NCBI GenBank assembly: GCA_964423545.1
Contig: CAYRFV010000153.1
Span: 1-12,949, forward strand
DNA from: JALOOE01 sp964423545
GTDB lineage: Bacteria > Chloroflexota > Anaerolineae > CG2-30-64-16
Direction: 5' to 3'
Length of the DNA stretch: 12,949 nt
Shown: piece after piece, positions 1 through 6,258 of the stretch
Position numbering within the stretch: position 1 is the stretch's first letter
Layout of the letters: the number at the start of each line of letters is the position of its first letter
Made by a program: the position numbers and the translations under genes
Notes under the pieces: generated by a model
The model's database searches: none
Seen by the model: only the letters and a program-made list of their open reading frames with translations
Told to the model about the DNA's origin: nothing

Positions 1-53
1 TCACTGACCCACATACCTGCATGGCACATTTCGACGTGCCGTCAATCGCTTAA
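1..53. other. Flanking DNA left of IS element 1
   Basis: No gene is recognisable in this short stretch. If IS element 1 is removed exactly at its inverted-repeat ends, the minus strand here would extend the acetyltransferase gene by Leu-Ser-Asp and a TGA stop at 44-42. It may therefore hold the original end of the phn operon, but with no target duplication visible this is inference. Confidence 0.4.
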
Positions 54-79
54 CTGAGGCCCGGTCATAAATGAATAGG
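54..79 (+). repeat. Left terminal inverted repeat of IS element 1
   Basis: Pairs with 1140-1165. The core GAGGCCCGGTCA (56-67) is perfect and the rest is imperfect. Confidence 0.85.
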
Positions 80-160
80 CCGCGCCAGGGCTTGACCTAA
101 CGCGGCCGCCCCCGCATCATAGAGGTTACGAACCCAATCCAAGATGGGGAGGTAGCCACT

Positions 161-1144
161 ATGATAACGGTGGAGTCGCTGCTTGTCACGTTAGTCAAGC
201 GGGTTGATTGCATTCCTATGCCCCCACGGCCGGAGAAACGGTCCCGGGGCCGGCCGAAAGTGTACTCGGACCGCCTGTTTCTCAAGGCGTTGATCATCAT
301 GATGGTGCGCTACCTGCGCAAGGTCCACGAATTGCTGGCGGTGCTTGCCGAGCCGACTGCCGAGATGCAGGCCCTGCGGGTCTTGCTCACGGAACAGGGT
401 CGCTACCCGACGCGGCGCACGTGGGAACGGCGTCTGAAAACCATGCCGGCCACGTTGCCGACCCAGATCGGCTGTTTGGGGCGCTACCTGGTGGCGCTGA
501 TCCAACCGTGGGGCGCCTATGGCCGAGCCGTCGCGATCGATAGTACGATCCTGCTCGCCAACGGTGGTGTCTGGCACAAGCAAGACCGCGACAAGGGGGT
601 CGTGCCGCATACGTCCATCCATACTGCAGCGCACTGGGCCAAGTCCTGCTGGCACGGCTGGTGCTATGGCTGGAAGCTGCACCTGGTGGCGACGGTCGCC
701 GCCGTGTGGATTCCGTTAGCCGCCCAGCTCACACCCGCCAATGAGGCTGACAATGAAGCCGCACCCGCCTTGCTGCGGGAACTGCCTGCCGAAGCCCGCT
801 GTGTCTTGGGCGACCTGCACTATAATGCGCCCAACGTCCAGGAGTTGTGTGACCAAGCTGAACGCCTCCTGGTGGTCACCCAATATGGCCCTTATCCGCA
901 CACCGGCGATGGCGTCGAGGTGCGGCGCGTGTTCCATAAGCTGCGCTCAACGGCGATCGAGAACTTCAACGAGCAGTTCAAGGGCATCTTTGACGGCCAC
1001 GGTCAGGTGCCGACGAAGGGCTTGTGCAACACCCGCCGCTTTGCGTTGGGCGCCATCTTGCTCTATCAGTTAGCGCTCCTGTATCGTTTTCAACACGACC
1101 AACCGCTACGAGTCGGTCTCAAGGCGTTCTTGAAGGCGGCCTGA
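161..1144 (+). CDS. DDE-type transposase of IS element 1
   Basis: Cuts and joins DNA at the ends of IS element 1. The protein is 327 residues. An N-terminal basic region contains RGRPKVYSD (residues 29-37), a motif common at the start of DNA-binding regions in IS4, IS5 and IS982-type transposases. The catalytic core shows the expected acidic residues in context: D127 in AIDSTIL, D218 in GDLHYNA and E267 in TAIENFNEQFK, with YGWKLHL (169-175) between the first two. The ATG at 161 is preceded by GGGGAGG at 146-152 with 8 bases of spacing, which supports this start. It runs opposite to the phn operon and its 3' end overlaps the acetyltransferase ORF tail by 39 bp. No internal stop is seen. Transposase identity is secure; the family is not. 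Confidence 0.9.
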   Translation: MITVESLLVTLVKRVDCIPMPPRPEKRSRGRPKVYSDRLFLKALIIMMVRYLRKVHELLAVLAEPTAEMQALRVLLTEQGRYPTRRTWERRLKTMPATLPTQIGCLGRYLVALIQPWGAYGRAVAIDSTILLANGGVWHKQDRDKGVVPHTSIHTAAHWAKSCWHGWCYGWKLHLVATVAAVWIPLAAQLTPANEADNEAAPALLRELPAEARCVLGDLHYNAPNVQELCDQAERLLVVTQYGPYPHTGDGVEVRRVFHKLRSTAIENFNEQFKGIFDGHGQVPTKGLCNTRRFALGAILLYQLALLYRFQHDQPLRVGLKAFLKAA

Positions 1145-1816
1145 TGAATTGTGACCGGGCCTCGGCTGGTTGGCATACTTTGCCAGAAACGTATCCAGAT
1201 CCAGCAGATCGGAGAAACGTTCTTCGAGCGTGGCACGGTCCCACTCCCACCAAGCCACCTCGAGGAGCAGTGCAATGATCGCGTCGCCGAAGCGCTTGCG
1301 AATGGGGCGGGCGGGAACGCCGCCAACGATCTCGTAGGGGGCAACGTCGTGGGTCACCACTGCCCCGGCGCCCACTACCGCCCCGGTAGCGATCTTCACA
1401 CCGGCGACAACCGTCGCGCCGTGCCCGATCCAGACATCGTGACCAATCTCCACAGCATCGGCTCTGCGCCAGCCAAAGAACGCGGCATCGTCCTGTTCGC
1501 CCAGTCCGTAGCGCACCCGCCTGTAGGTCATATGGTGCTGTGTAACCCGCCCCATCGGGTGGTTGCCCGGGTTGAGGCAGGCGTGCGACGCGATCGAACA
1601 GAATCTGCCGATCGTCGTATAGATGACCTGAGCATCCCCGGCTAGGTAGCTGTAATCGCCAAGGGAGCTATCGAATAGCGTGCAGTTAGGCCCAATATCG
1701 GTCCATTCGCCAATTTGGCAATTGACAACCCGCGCGCTCGGATGGATGCACGCCTGAGGGCGGCCTGCCATGTTTTGTCGCCAAAGCTGGTAAGCGACTG
1801 TTTCGTCAGCATGCAT
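1106..1816 (-). CDS. Hexapeptide-repeat acetyltransferase of the phn operon, 3' end replaced by IS sequence
   Basis: A left-handed beta-helix acyltransferase of the type found at the end of many phosphonate operons (the 'phosphonate metabolism protein, transferase hexapeptide repeat family' group). By analogy with PhnO it probably acetylates aminophosphonates in the cytoplasm; the substrate is inferred. Hexapeptide imperfect repeats run from about residue 22 to 160 (for example IGEWTDIGPNC, then VEIGHDVWIGHGATVVAGV). NPGNHP carries H86, the position of the catalytic His in xenobiotic acetyltransferases. The ATG at 1816 has GAGG at 1825-1828 with 8 bases of spacing, overlapping the phnM stop. 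Native sequence appears to run to about Q217 (codon 1168-1166). Residues 218-236 are encoded by the inverted repeat and end of IS element 1. Since the known family is a little over 200 residues, only a few native residues are lost and the enzyme may still work. Confidence 0.85.
   Translation of the reverse strand: MHADETVAYQLWRQNMAGRPQACIHPSARVVNCQIGEWTDIGPNCTLFDSSLGDYSYLAGDAQVIYTTIGRFCSIASHACLNPGNHPMGRVTQHHMTYRRVRYGLGEQDDAAFFGWRRADAVEIGHDVWIGHGATVVAGVKIATGAVVGAGAVVTHDVAPYEIVGGVPARPIRKRFGDAIIALLLEVAWWEWDRATLEERFSDLLDLDTFLAKYANQPRPGHNSSGRLQERLETDS
1140..1165 (-). repeat. Right terminal inverted repeat of IS element 1
   Basis: Reverse complement of the left end, with the perfect core at 1152-1163. 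The transposase stop codon (1142-1144) lies inside it. On the minus strand it supplies foreign codons to the tail of the acetyltransferase ORF. Confidence 0.85.
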
Positions 1817-1826
1817 AGGTTATGCC

Positions 1827-3065
1827 TCAGCAGGGATGTGATATTCGTGACGGTGTAATGTGGTAGGCCCCCCAAGGTGGCCCGGCTGGTTCGCGCACGC
1901 GCCGGGCTAACTGCGCCATGTGACGATCCCAGTAGATCGGCATACCTTGCCGCAATGTGGCGTGGATGCGCGGCAGGCCCGTGGGTTCGATCAGAACCAG
2001 GTCGGCCTGTCTGCCAGCCTCCAGGCTGCCCAGATGGTTGAGGCCGGCTGCTCGAGCAGGGTTCAGCGTAACCAGCGCCACGGCTTCGTGGAGTGGCAGC
2101 ACGCCGTTCTGGACCAGCCTGATGGTTGCGTGGAGCAGCGCGCCCGGATGATAGTCGGAGGCCATCACATCGACGGCACCCGCCTGGATGCCTTCTATGG
2201 CTATCAGATTACCCGACGTGGAGGCACCGCGCAGAGCATTCGGCGCGCCCATAACAGTATACATTCCACGTGCACGGGCCACATGCGCCGCTTCCAGGCT
2301 TACCGGGAATTCGCTGATCGTGGCGCCGAGCATCGCTACTAGCTCCACCTTTTGGGGTGTGTCGTCGTCATGCGAGGCAAGGGGCAGCCCACGCTCAACC
2401 GCCAGCCCGGCAATCTCTCGCGCCTGCCGCCACTTGGTCTGGGTATCGGGGGCCTCTGCCATCCGGCGCTTCAGCTCCTCGATCACCTCCGAGCGCGGGC
2501 GCCCCGACCAGTCGGCCATAAAGCTGTAGTAGTGCTCCAGGTCGCGATACTGCCCCTGTCCGGGCGTGTGGTCCATCAGGGAGACGAGATCGACTTTCCC
2601 CTCTTGTATCAGCCTGAACATCGAGTCGAAGGTGCTGGGCGTAGAAACCTCGTAGCGAGCGTGGATTTTGAAATCGACCAGGAGCTGTTGGCGATGCTCG
2701 AGGATACTCTCGACCAGCATCAGGGCGTTTTTCTCAGTACGCGTCCGTTTGCGACGCTCGCTCTCCCAGAAGCTGATTGCCGCGTACGCAGTCGTTACGC
2801 CGGCGGCCGCGAGCCGCTTGTCCAACTCGTGCAAGGCGATCTCCACAGGGAAGAAAGCACCGGGCCGCGGCTCAAGCTCACGCTCGAACATGTCGCCGTG
2901 CAGATCGACGATCCCCGGCAGAGCCATCAGACCTGCGCAAGGCAGAGCGATCTCGCCCTCTTCCGGCTGCTCGGCTACGCGCTCAATATGGCCATCTTCA
3001 ATCAGCAAGGCGGCATGCTCCAGCACGCCATCCGGCAGAACGACACACAGGTCACTCAGCCACAT
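1827..3065 (-). CDS. phnM: PhnM, alpha-D-ribose 1-methylphosphonate 5-triphosphate diphosphatase
   Basis: Amidohydrolase-superfamily enzyme that removes pyrophosphate from ribose 1-phosphonate 5-triphosphate, giving the substrate of PhnJ. From the ATG at 3065 it is 412 residues, somewhat longer than E. coli PhnM. Metal-site motifs are visible: LHGDMFERELEPRPG with H56 and D58, then SLMDHTPGQGQY, LASHDDDTP and ASDYHPGAL. The HGDxFER form resembles PhnM of rhizobia and related bacteria. An in-frame ATG lies further upstream at 3131, inside phnL, but the one at 3065 has GGAGG at 3072-3076 with 6 bases of spacing and gives a normal N-terminus, so I prefer it. It overlaps the 3' end of phnL by 14 bp and is followed closely by the acetyltransferase gene. 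No defect is seen. Confidence 0.93.
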   Translation of the reverse strand: MWLSDLCVVLPDGVLEHAALLIEDGHIERVAEQPEEGEIALPCAGLMALPGIVDLHGDMFERELEPRPGAFFPVEIALHELDKRLAAAGVTTAYAAISFWESERRKRTRTEKNALMLVESILEHRQQLLVDFKIHARYEVSTPSTFDSMFRLIQEGKVDLVSLMDHTPGQGQYRDLEHYYSFMADWSGRPRSEVIEELKRRMAEAPDTQTKWRQAREIAGLAVERGLPLASHDDDTPQKVELVAMLGATISEFPVSLEAAHVARARGMYTVMGAPNALRGASTSGNLIAIEGIQAGAVDVMASDYHPGALLHATIRLVQNGVLPLHEAVALVTLNPARAAGLNHLGSLEAGRQADLVLIEPTGLPRIHATLRQGMPIYWDRHMAQLARRVREPAGPPWGAYHITPSRISHPC

Positions 3066-3777
3066 ACATATCCTCCAACCACAGTGATTCGTCAACGGCC
3101 ATACGCGAGCCCAGCACGATCTCGCCATCAATCAAGCGGGCCACGTCTTCCGGGTGATGAAAGACGCCAATCATCGCCACCCCAGAGGCTTTGAGTTGTG
3201 TCAGGCGCTCCACCAACGCCAGCCTGGCGCCAGCGTCTAACGACGCGGTTGGCTCGTCCAGCAGCAGCAGCCGGCGCGGCGCAATCAAGGCGCGCGCCAG
3301 ATTGACCTTCTGCTGTTCACCGCCCGAGAAAGTCGCCGGGTAGGCCTGCCAGACTTCTGGCTTGAGCGCCAGCGAATGGAGCCAGGCCGTTGCTTCGCGT
3401 AGCGCTTCATCAACAGCTGTTCCCCGGCTTAACAGGGGCTCTGCCACCAGCTCCACGGCACTGACGCGCGGGCGCAGGTGCAAGAACTGGGTCACGAAGC
3501 CGATCTCCTGGCGGCGCAGCAGCGCGATGTCGATGTCCGCGGCACGCGCCAGATCAACCGGGCCATGTAGGGAACGGTAAACGGCACTGCCCGCTGTCGG
3601 CCTGTAACTGCGGTAGAGGCAGCGAAGCAGGCTGGACTTGCCGGTGCCGTTGGCACCGGAGACCAGCAGGAATTGCCCGGCGTGCAGGTCGAAGCTCAGC
3701 TCATCGAAGACCTGAATCGTGCGCTGCAGGTGATGGATGTGGAATTCCTTGGCAAGGGCGCGTACAGCCAAGATCAT
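3052..3777 (-). CDS. phnL: PhnL, ABC-type ATPase subunit of the C-P lyase system
   Basis: A soluble ABC-fold ATPase that works with PhnI, PhnG and PhnH in forming the ribose-phosphonate triphosphate and associates with the C-P lyase core. It has 241 residues, close to the family norm. Motifs in order: Walker A GANGTGKSS (41-49), Q-loop glutamine near 97, signature FSGGEQQKVNLARAL (150-164), Walker B LLLLDEP (170-176), then the switch histidine in GVFHHPED. The start ATG (3777) overlaps the phosphoesterase stop as ATGA, and AGGTGA at 3785-3790 lies 7 bases upstream, so translation is probably coupled. It is told from PhnK by the N-terminal sequence KEFHIHH and by its position before phnM. Confidence 0.92.
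   Translation of the reverse strand: MILAVRALAKEFHIHHLQRTIQVFDELSFDLHAGQFLLVSGANGTGKSSLLRCLYRSYRPTAGSAVYRSLHGPVDLARAADIDIALLRRQEIGFVTQFLHLRPRVSAVELVAEPLLSRGTAVDEALREATAWLHSLALKPEVWQAYPATFSGGEQQKVNLARALIAPRRLLLLDEPTASLDAGARLALVERLTQLKASGVAMIGVFHHPEDVARLIDGEIVLGSRMAVDESLWLEDMYVAE
3072..3076 (-). promoter_or_regulatory. Ribosome-binding site deciding the phnM start
   Basis: GGAGG on the minus strand, 6 bases before the ATG at 3065 and inside the end of phnL. It favours this start over the upstream in-frame ATG at 3131. Confidence 0.75.
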
Positions 3778-4508
3778 GATCGGGTCACCTCGTCTGGGGA
3801 TCGTGCCCCGCGGCGCAGCAGTTCGCCGATCATACGCGGCATTCCACTGGCCTCAATGCTGTCGACGGTCTCGGCCAGATTATAGGCCACACGTTCGAGC
3901 CTGACCTCGCAGTTCATCGTCTCGATGATGGCGTAGCTGGCACGCACGTCACCGTCCAGCGCTCGGCCCACAGCGCCAGGGTTGATGAACAGGGCACTCC
4001 GACCACGATAGGTATAGGGATGGTGCGTATGGCCAAGCACGATGACATCGGCAGCAAGCCTGTCTTCAAGTTCCAGCAGGGCCGCGGGTGTCTCCGGCCC
4101 AAGTGCTTCGTCGAGCGTATCAAGCGACGCGTGCATCATAGCGACCGCCAGCCCATCCAACTTCGCCTGCCAAATCCAGGGCAGGCCGCGTAGGTAGCGT
4201 TTGTGCTGCGGATCGAGCTGGCTCCGCGCCCATTCCAGGGCGGCCTGCTTGATTTCGTCATTGGCGGGTGAGGAGCTCTTGCGCGAGGCACGCGGCAAGT
4301 CGTAGGCGAGTGCTTGGTCATAGTTGCCGACCACACAGGCGATGCTGAGATTACGCAGGTTCCAGAGCGTCTCGTTCGGCTGAGCGCCGTAGCACAGCAG
4401 ATCCCCCGCACAGAGCACTACGTCTACTGCCTGGCGCGCAAGAGCCGCCAACACCTGGTCCAGGGCCGGCAGATTCGCATGGATATCTGCAATCAGACCT
4501 ATCTTCAA
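3774..4508 (-). CDS. Calcineurin-like metallophosphoesterase inserted between phnK and phnL
   Basis: A predicted two-metal phosphoesterase of 244 residues in the YfcE/MJ0936-like group. Metal-site motifs are clear: DIHAN (D8, H10), GDLLCYG (D36), GNYD (N62), MMHAS (H126) and GHTHH (H160, H162), followed by NPGAVG. The usual His of the GNH(D/E) motif is Tyr63, a variation also known in this group. The start is TTG at 4508, supported by GGGAGGAG at 4512-4519. It lies 15 bp after phnK and overlaps phnL by 4 bp, so it is made with the C-P lyase proteins. No PhnP (ribosyl 1,2-cyclic phosphate phosphodiesterase) or PhnN is in the window, so one reasonable role is hydrolysis of the cyclic phosphate product of PhnJ. 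That role is inferred from context; the substrate cannot be read from the sequence. Confidence 0.9.
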   Translation of the reverse strand: MKIGLIADIHANLPALDQVLAALARQAVDVVLCAGDLLCYGAQPNETLWNLRNLSIACVVGNYDQALAYDLPRASRKSSSPANDEIKQAALEWARSQLDPQHKRYLRGLPWIWQAKLDGLAVAMMHASLDTLDEALGPETPAALLELEDRLAADVIVLGHTHHPYTYRGRSALFINPGAVGRALDGDVRASYAIIETMNCEVRLERVAYNLAETVDSIEASGMPRMIGELLRRGARSPDEVTRS

Positions 4509-4511
4509 TTG

Positions 4512-4519
4512 CTCCTCCC
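4512..4519 (-). promoter_or_regulatory. Strong ribosome-binding site for the TTG start of the phosphoesterase
   Basis: GGGAGGAG on the minus strand; its GGAGG lies about 5 bases before the TTG at 4508. No ATG fits the conserved N-terminus MKIGLIADIH, so this site decides the start. Confidence 0.75.
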
Positions 4520-4523
4520 GCGC

Positions 4524-5369
4524 TCAGAGTTTGGCGTGGACCAACTGCTGCGTATAGGGTGCATGCGGATCCTCCAGCACCTGGTCTGTCAAGCCCTGTT
4601 CCACCAGGTATCCGTTGCGCATCACCATCACGCGGTCCGCCAGGGTGCGGATCACGCCTAAGTCGTGCGACACCAGCACGATGGTGATGTGGGTTTCGCG
4701 CTGCAGACGCTTGAGGGTATCCAGCACGGTGGCCTGCACCGACACATCCAGTCCACTGGTCGGCTCATCCAGCAACAGTAGTCTCGGTTTGAGGGCGATG
4801 GCCTTGGCGAGCTGGACACGCTGCTGCATGCCCCCTGAAAGCTTGCGCGGCTGATCGTCCATGCGGTCGAGCGGAAACTCGGACGCGGCGAGGTTCTCGC
4901 GCGCCGCCGCGCGCATGGTGGAGTAGTTGCGCTCGCCGGCGAGGATGAGGCGCTCAGCGACGTTACCGCTGCTCGTGAAATCCATGCGCAGGCCAAGGTG
5001 CGGAAACTGAAAGACCATGCCGATAAAATAGAAACGGACTGCGCGGCGCGCATACCGATCGAGGGCGCAGAGGTTGACCCCCTCGTAACCAGGAATGCTC
5101 AACTGGTATTCGCCCGCATCGGCCTGTTCCTCCAGATTCAGCAGGCGCAACAGAGTGGATTTGCCTGAACCGGATTCGCCCACGATCCCCAGCACTTCGC
5201 CGGGATAGACCTGCACGTCGACGCCAGAGACTGCCGCGATGCGACCGTAACGCTTGCCGAGGCCGTGAGCCAGGAGCAGCGGGCGTAAGGTCGTTAGTCT
5301 CGGGGGGTCAAGGCTGATCGATGGGTGTCCTGAAGTAACCGGGGATGTAGAAGTGCCCAGTGTCGTCAT
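4524..5369 (-). CDS. phnK: PhnK, ABC-type ATPase of the C-P lyase complex
   Basis: ATPase that docks on the PhnGHIJ core near PhnJ in the E. coli complex; it is related to oligopeptide-transport ATPases but has no membrane partner here. The protein is 281 residues. Walker A is GESGSGKST (64-72), Q121 marks the Q-loop, the signature is LSGGMQQRVQLAKA (177-190), Walker B is LLLLDEP (197-203), and H235 is the switch histidine. About 25-30 extra N-terminal residues, rich in Ser, Thr and Pro, precede the usual start of the fold. The ATG at 5369 is the only conventional start codon before the core, so the gene overlaps phnJ by 62 bp. The ribosome-binding site is weak, so coupling to phnJ translation is likely. 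No defect is seen. Confidence 0.92.
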   Translation of the reverse strand: MTTLGTSTSPVTSGHPSISLDPPRLTTLRPLLLAHGLGKRYGRIAAVSGVDVQVYPGEVLGIVGESGSGKSTLLRLLNLEEQADAGEYQLSIPGYEGVNLCALDRYARRAVRFYFIGMVFQFPHLGLRMDFTSSGNVAERLILAGERNYSTMRAAARENLAASEFPLDRMDDQPRKLSGGMQQRVQLAKAIALKPRLLLLDEPTSGLDVSVQATVLDTLKRLQRETHITIVLVSHDLGVIRTLADRVMVMRNGYLVEQGLTDQVLEDPHAPYTQQLVHAKL

Positions 5370-6258
5370 AATAGGTCTCGCCTATCTGCACAGGATGCCC
5401 CTGTTTCGCCTCCAGCAGCTTGCCGGCATAGGCCGTATCTGAGAGCGTGAAGCGCGAGCCGCCGTTGGCGTCGGGGATCTCGTTCATGTACTTGTGGGTT
5501 GCCCCCGTGAGACAGCAAATCTGTGCTGTCTGCTTCTCGACGGAGAAAAAGTGATCCGAAAACTCGACTGGCCGGACGTCGGTGTATGGCGGAACGGCGT
5601 ACAGCCGTTTCTCGCGGCCGGCCGACAGCAGCGTGAGATGTGCGGCGTGGTGCAGCGTGGGTGTGTCCCAGCGCGGGATGGGGCTGGGGCTCATCAAGTA
5701 ACGCTGATGGACGATCACAGGGTAGCTGGCGGCCGCGACAAAGTCGCCGTAGCGCACCAACTGCTCGTAGAGCTCCAACCACATCAGCGCGTAATCTGCG
5801 TCGGCATGCATCTCTTCCGTGCGTGCCATGCTGCGCTCGATGTGACGCAGTGGTTCGGGAATGGGGACCTGCAAGACCAACGCCTGACCCTCGCGCAGCC
5901 GCTCTTCAGGCACGCGGTGGCGGCTCTGGATGATCGTGGCGGCCAGAGCATCGGTGGTCGTGGCCACGTCGGCCATCTCCGCGATGAAGCGCTTGAGATT
6001 GGCGGCGTTCACCGACTCGTCGTCACCCTGGTCGATCACCTTGACGATGTCTTGCGGGCCGATGATGCTCAGCGTCACCTGCAGTCCGCCGGTGCCCCAA
6101 CCCCGGGCGATGGGCATCTCGCGGCTCGCATAGGGCACCTGGTAGCCCGGAATGGCGACGGCCTTGAGTATGCGGCGGCGGATCTCGCGCTTGGCGTATT
6201 CATCGAGAAAGGCATAGCTGTAGTTGGCGCGGCCGAAAGCCAATGCGTCTAGTCTCAC
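5308..6258 (-). CDS. phnJ: PhnJ-family protein (C-P lyase subunit) lacking most catalytic cysteines
   Basis: PhnJ is the unusual radical-SAM enzyme that cleaves the C-P bond of ribose 1-phosphonate 5-phosphate. This 316-residue ORF aligns clearly with E. coli PhnJ: FLDEYAKREIRRRILKAVA, IPGYQVP (the glycyl-radical Gly32 equivalent is G38), GWGTGG (53-58), VIDQGDDESVNA, VPIPEPLRHIE, MSPSPIP and AGREKRLYAVPPYT are all present. In E. coli three Cys (241, 244, 266) bind the 4Fe-4S cluster and Cys272 forms the thiyl radical. Here the region reads ICCLTGATHKY...RFTLSDTAYA: C248 is kept, Cys244 becomes T251, and Cys266 and Cys272 become L272 (or a gap) and A278. C248 and C249 are the only cysteines in the protein. 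It starts with GTG at 6258 with AGGAGG at 6266-6271, overlaps the phnI stop by 4 bp, and has an extra C-terminal tail that overlaps phnK. Family identity is secure; canonical activity is doubtful. Confidence 0.93.
   Translation of the reverse strand: MRLDALAFGRANYSYAFLDEYAKREIRRRILKAVAIPGYQVPYASREMPIARGWGTGGLQVTLSIIGPQDIVKVIDQGDDESVNAANLKRFIAEMADVATTTDALAATIIQSRHRVPEERLREGQALVLQVPIPEPLRHIERSMARTEEMHADADYALMWLELYEQLVRYGDFVAAASYPVIVHQRYLMSPSPIPRWDTPTLHHAAHLTLLSAGREKRLYAVPPYTDVRPVEFSDHFFSVEKQTAQICCLTGATHKYMNEIPDANGGSRFTLSDTAYAGKLLEAKQGHPVQIGETYYDDTGHFYIPGYFRTPIDQP

Larger units (their letters stand above)
54..1165 (+). mobile_element. Insertion sequence 1, DDE transposase element, about 1.1 kb
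   Basis: A single transposase gene lies between imperfect terminal inverted repeats at 54-79 and 1140-1165. The repeats share a perfect 12-base core, GAGGCCCGGTCA at 56-67 and its complement at 1152-1163, with about 20 of 26 positions matching overall. No target-site duplication is visible: the flanks read ...CGCTTAA on the left and CTGGTTGG... on the right. The element lies at the 3' end of the acetyltransferase gene and replaces its last codons. The ORF is intact with a good ribosome-binding site, so the element may still be active. I cannot place it firmly in an IS family. Confidence 0.85.

Noticed and set aside
23..40. Small hairpin GGCAC...GTGCC just past the restored acetyltransferase stop, as an operon terminator
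   Set aside because: The stem is only 5 bp and no T-run follows on the minus strand.
2352..3194. Plus-strand open frame of 280 codons opposite phnM and phnL
   Set aside because: Shadow frame; it crosses two real genes and has no recognisable motif.
5494..6252. Long plus-strand open frame of 252 codons opposite phnJ
   Set aside because: It is the antisense shadow of a conserved G+C-rich gene and shows no recognisable protein features.
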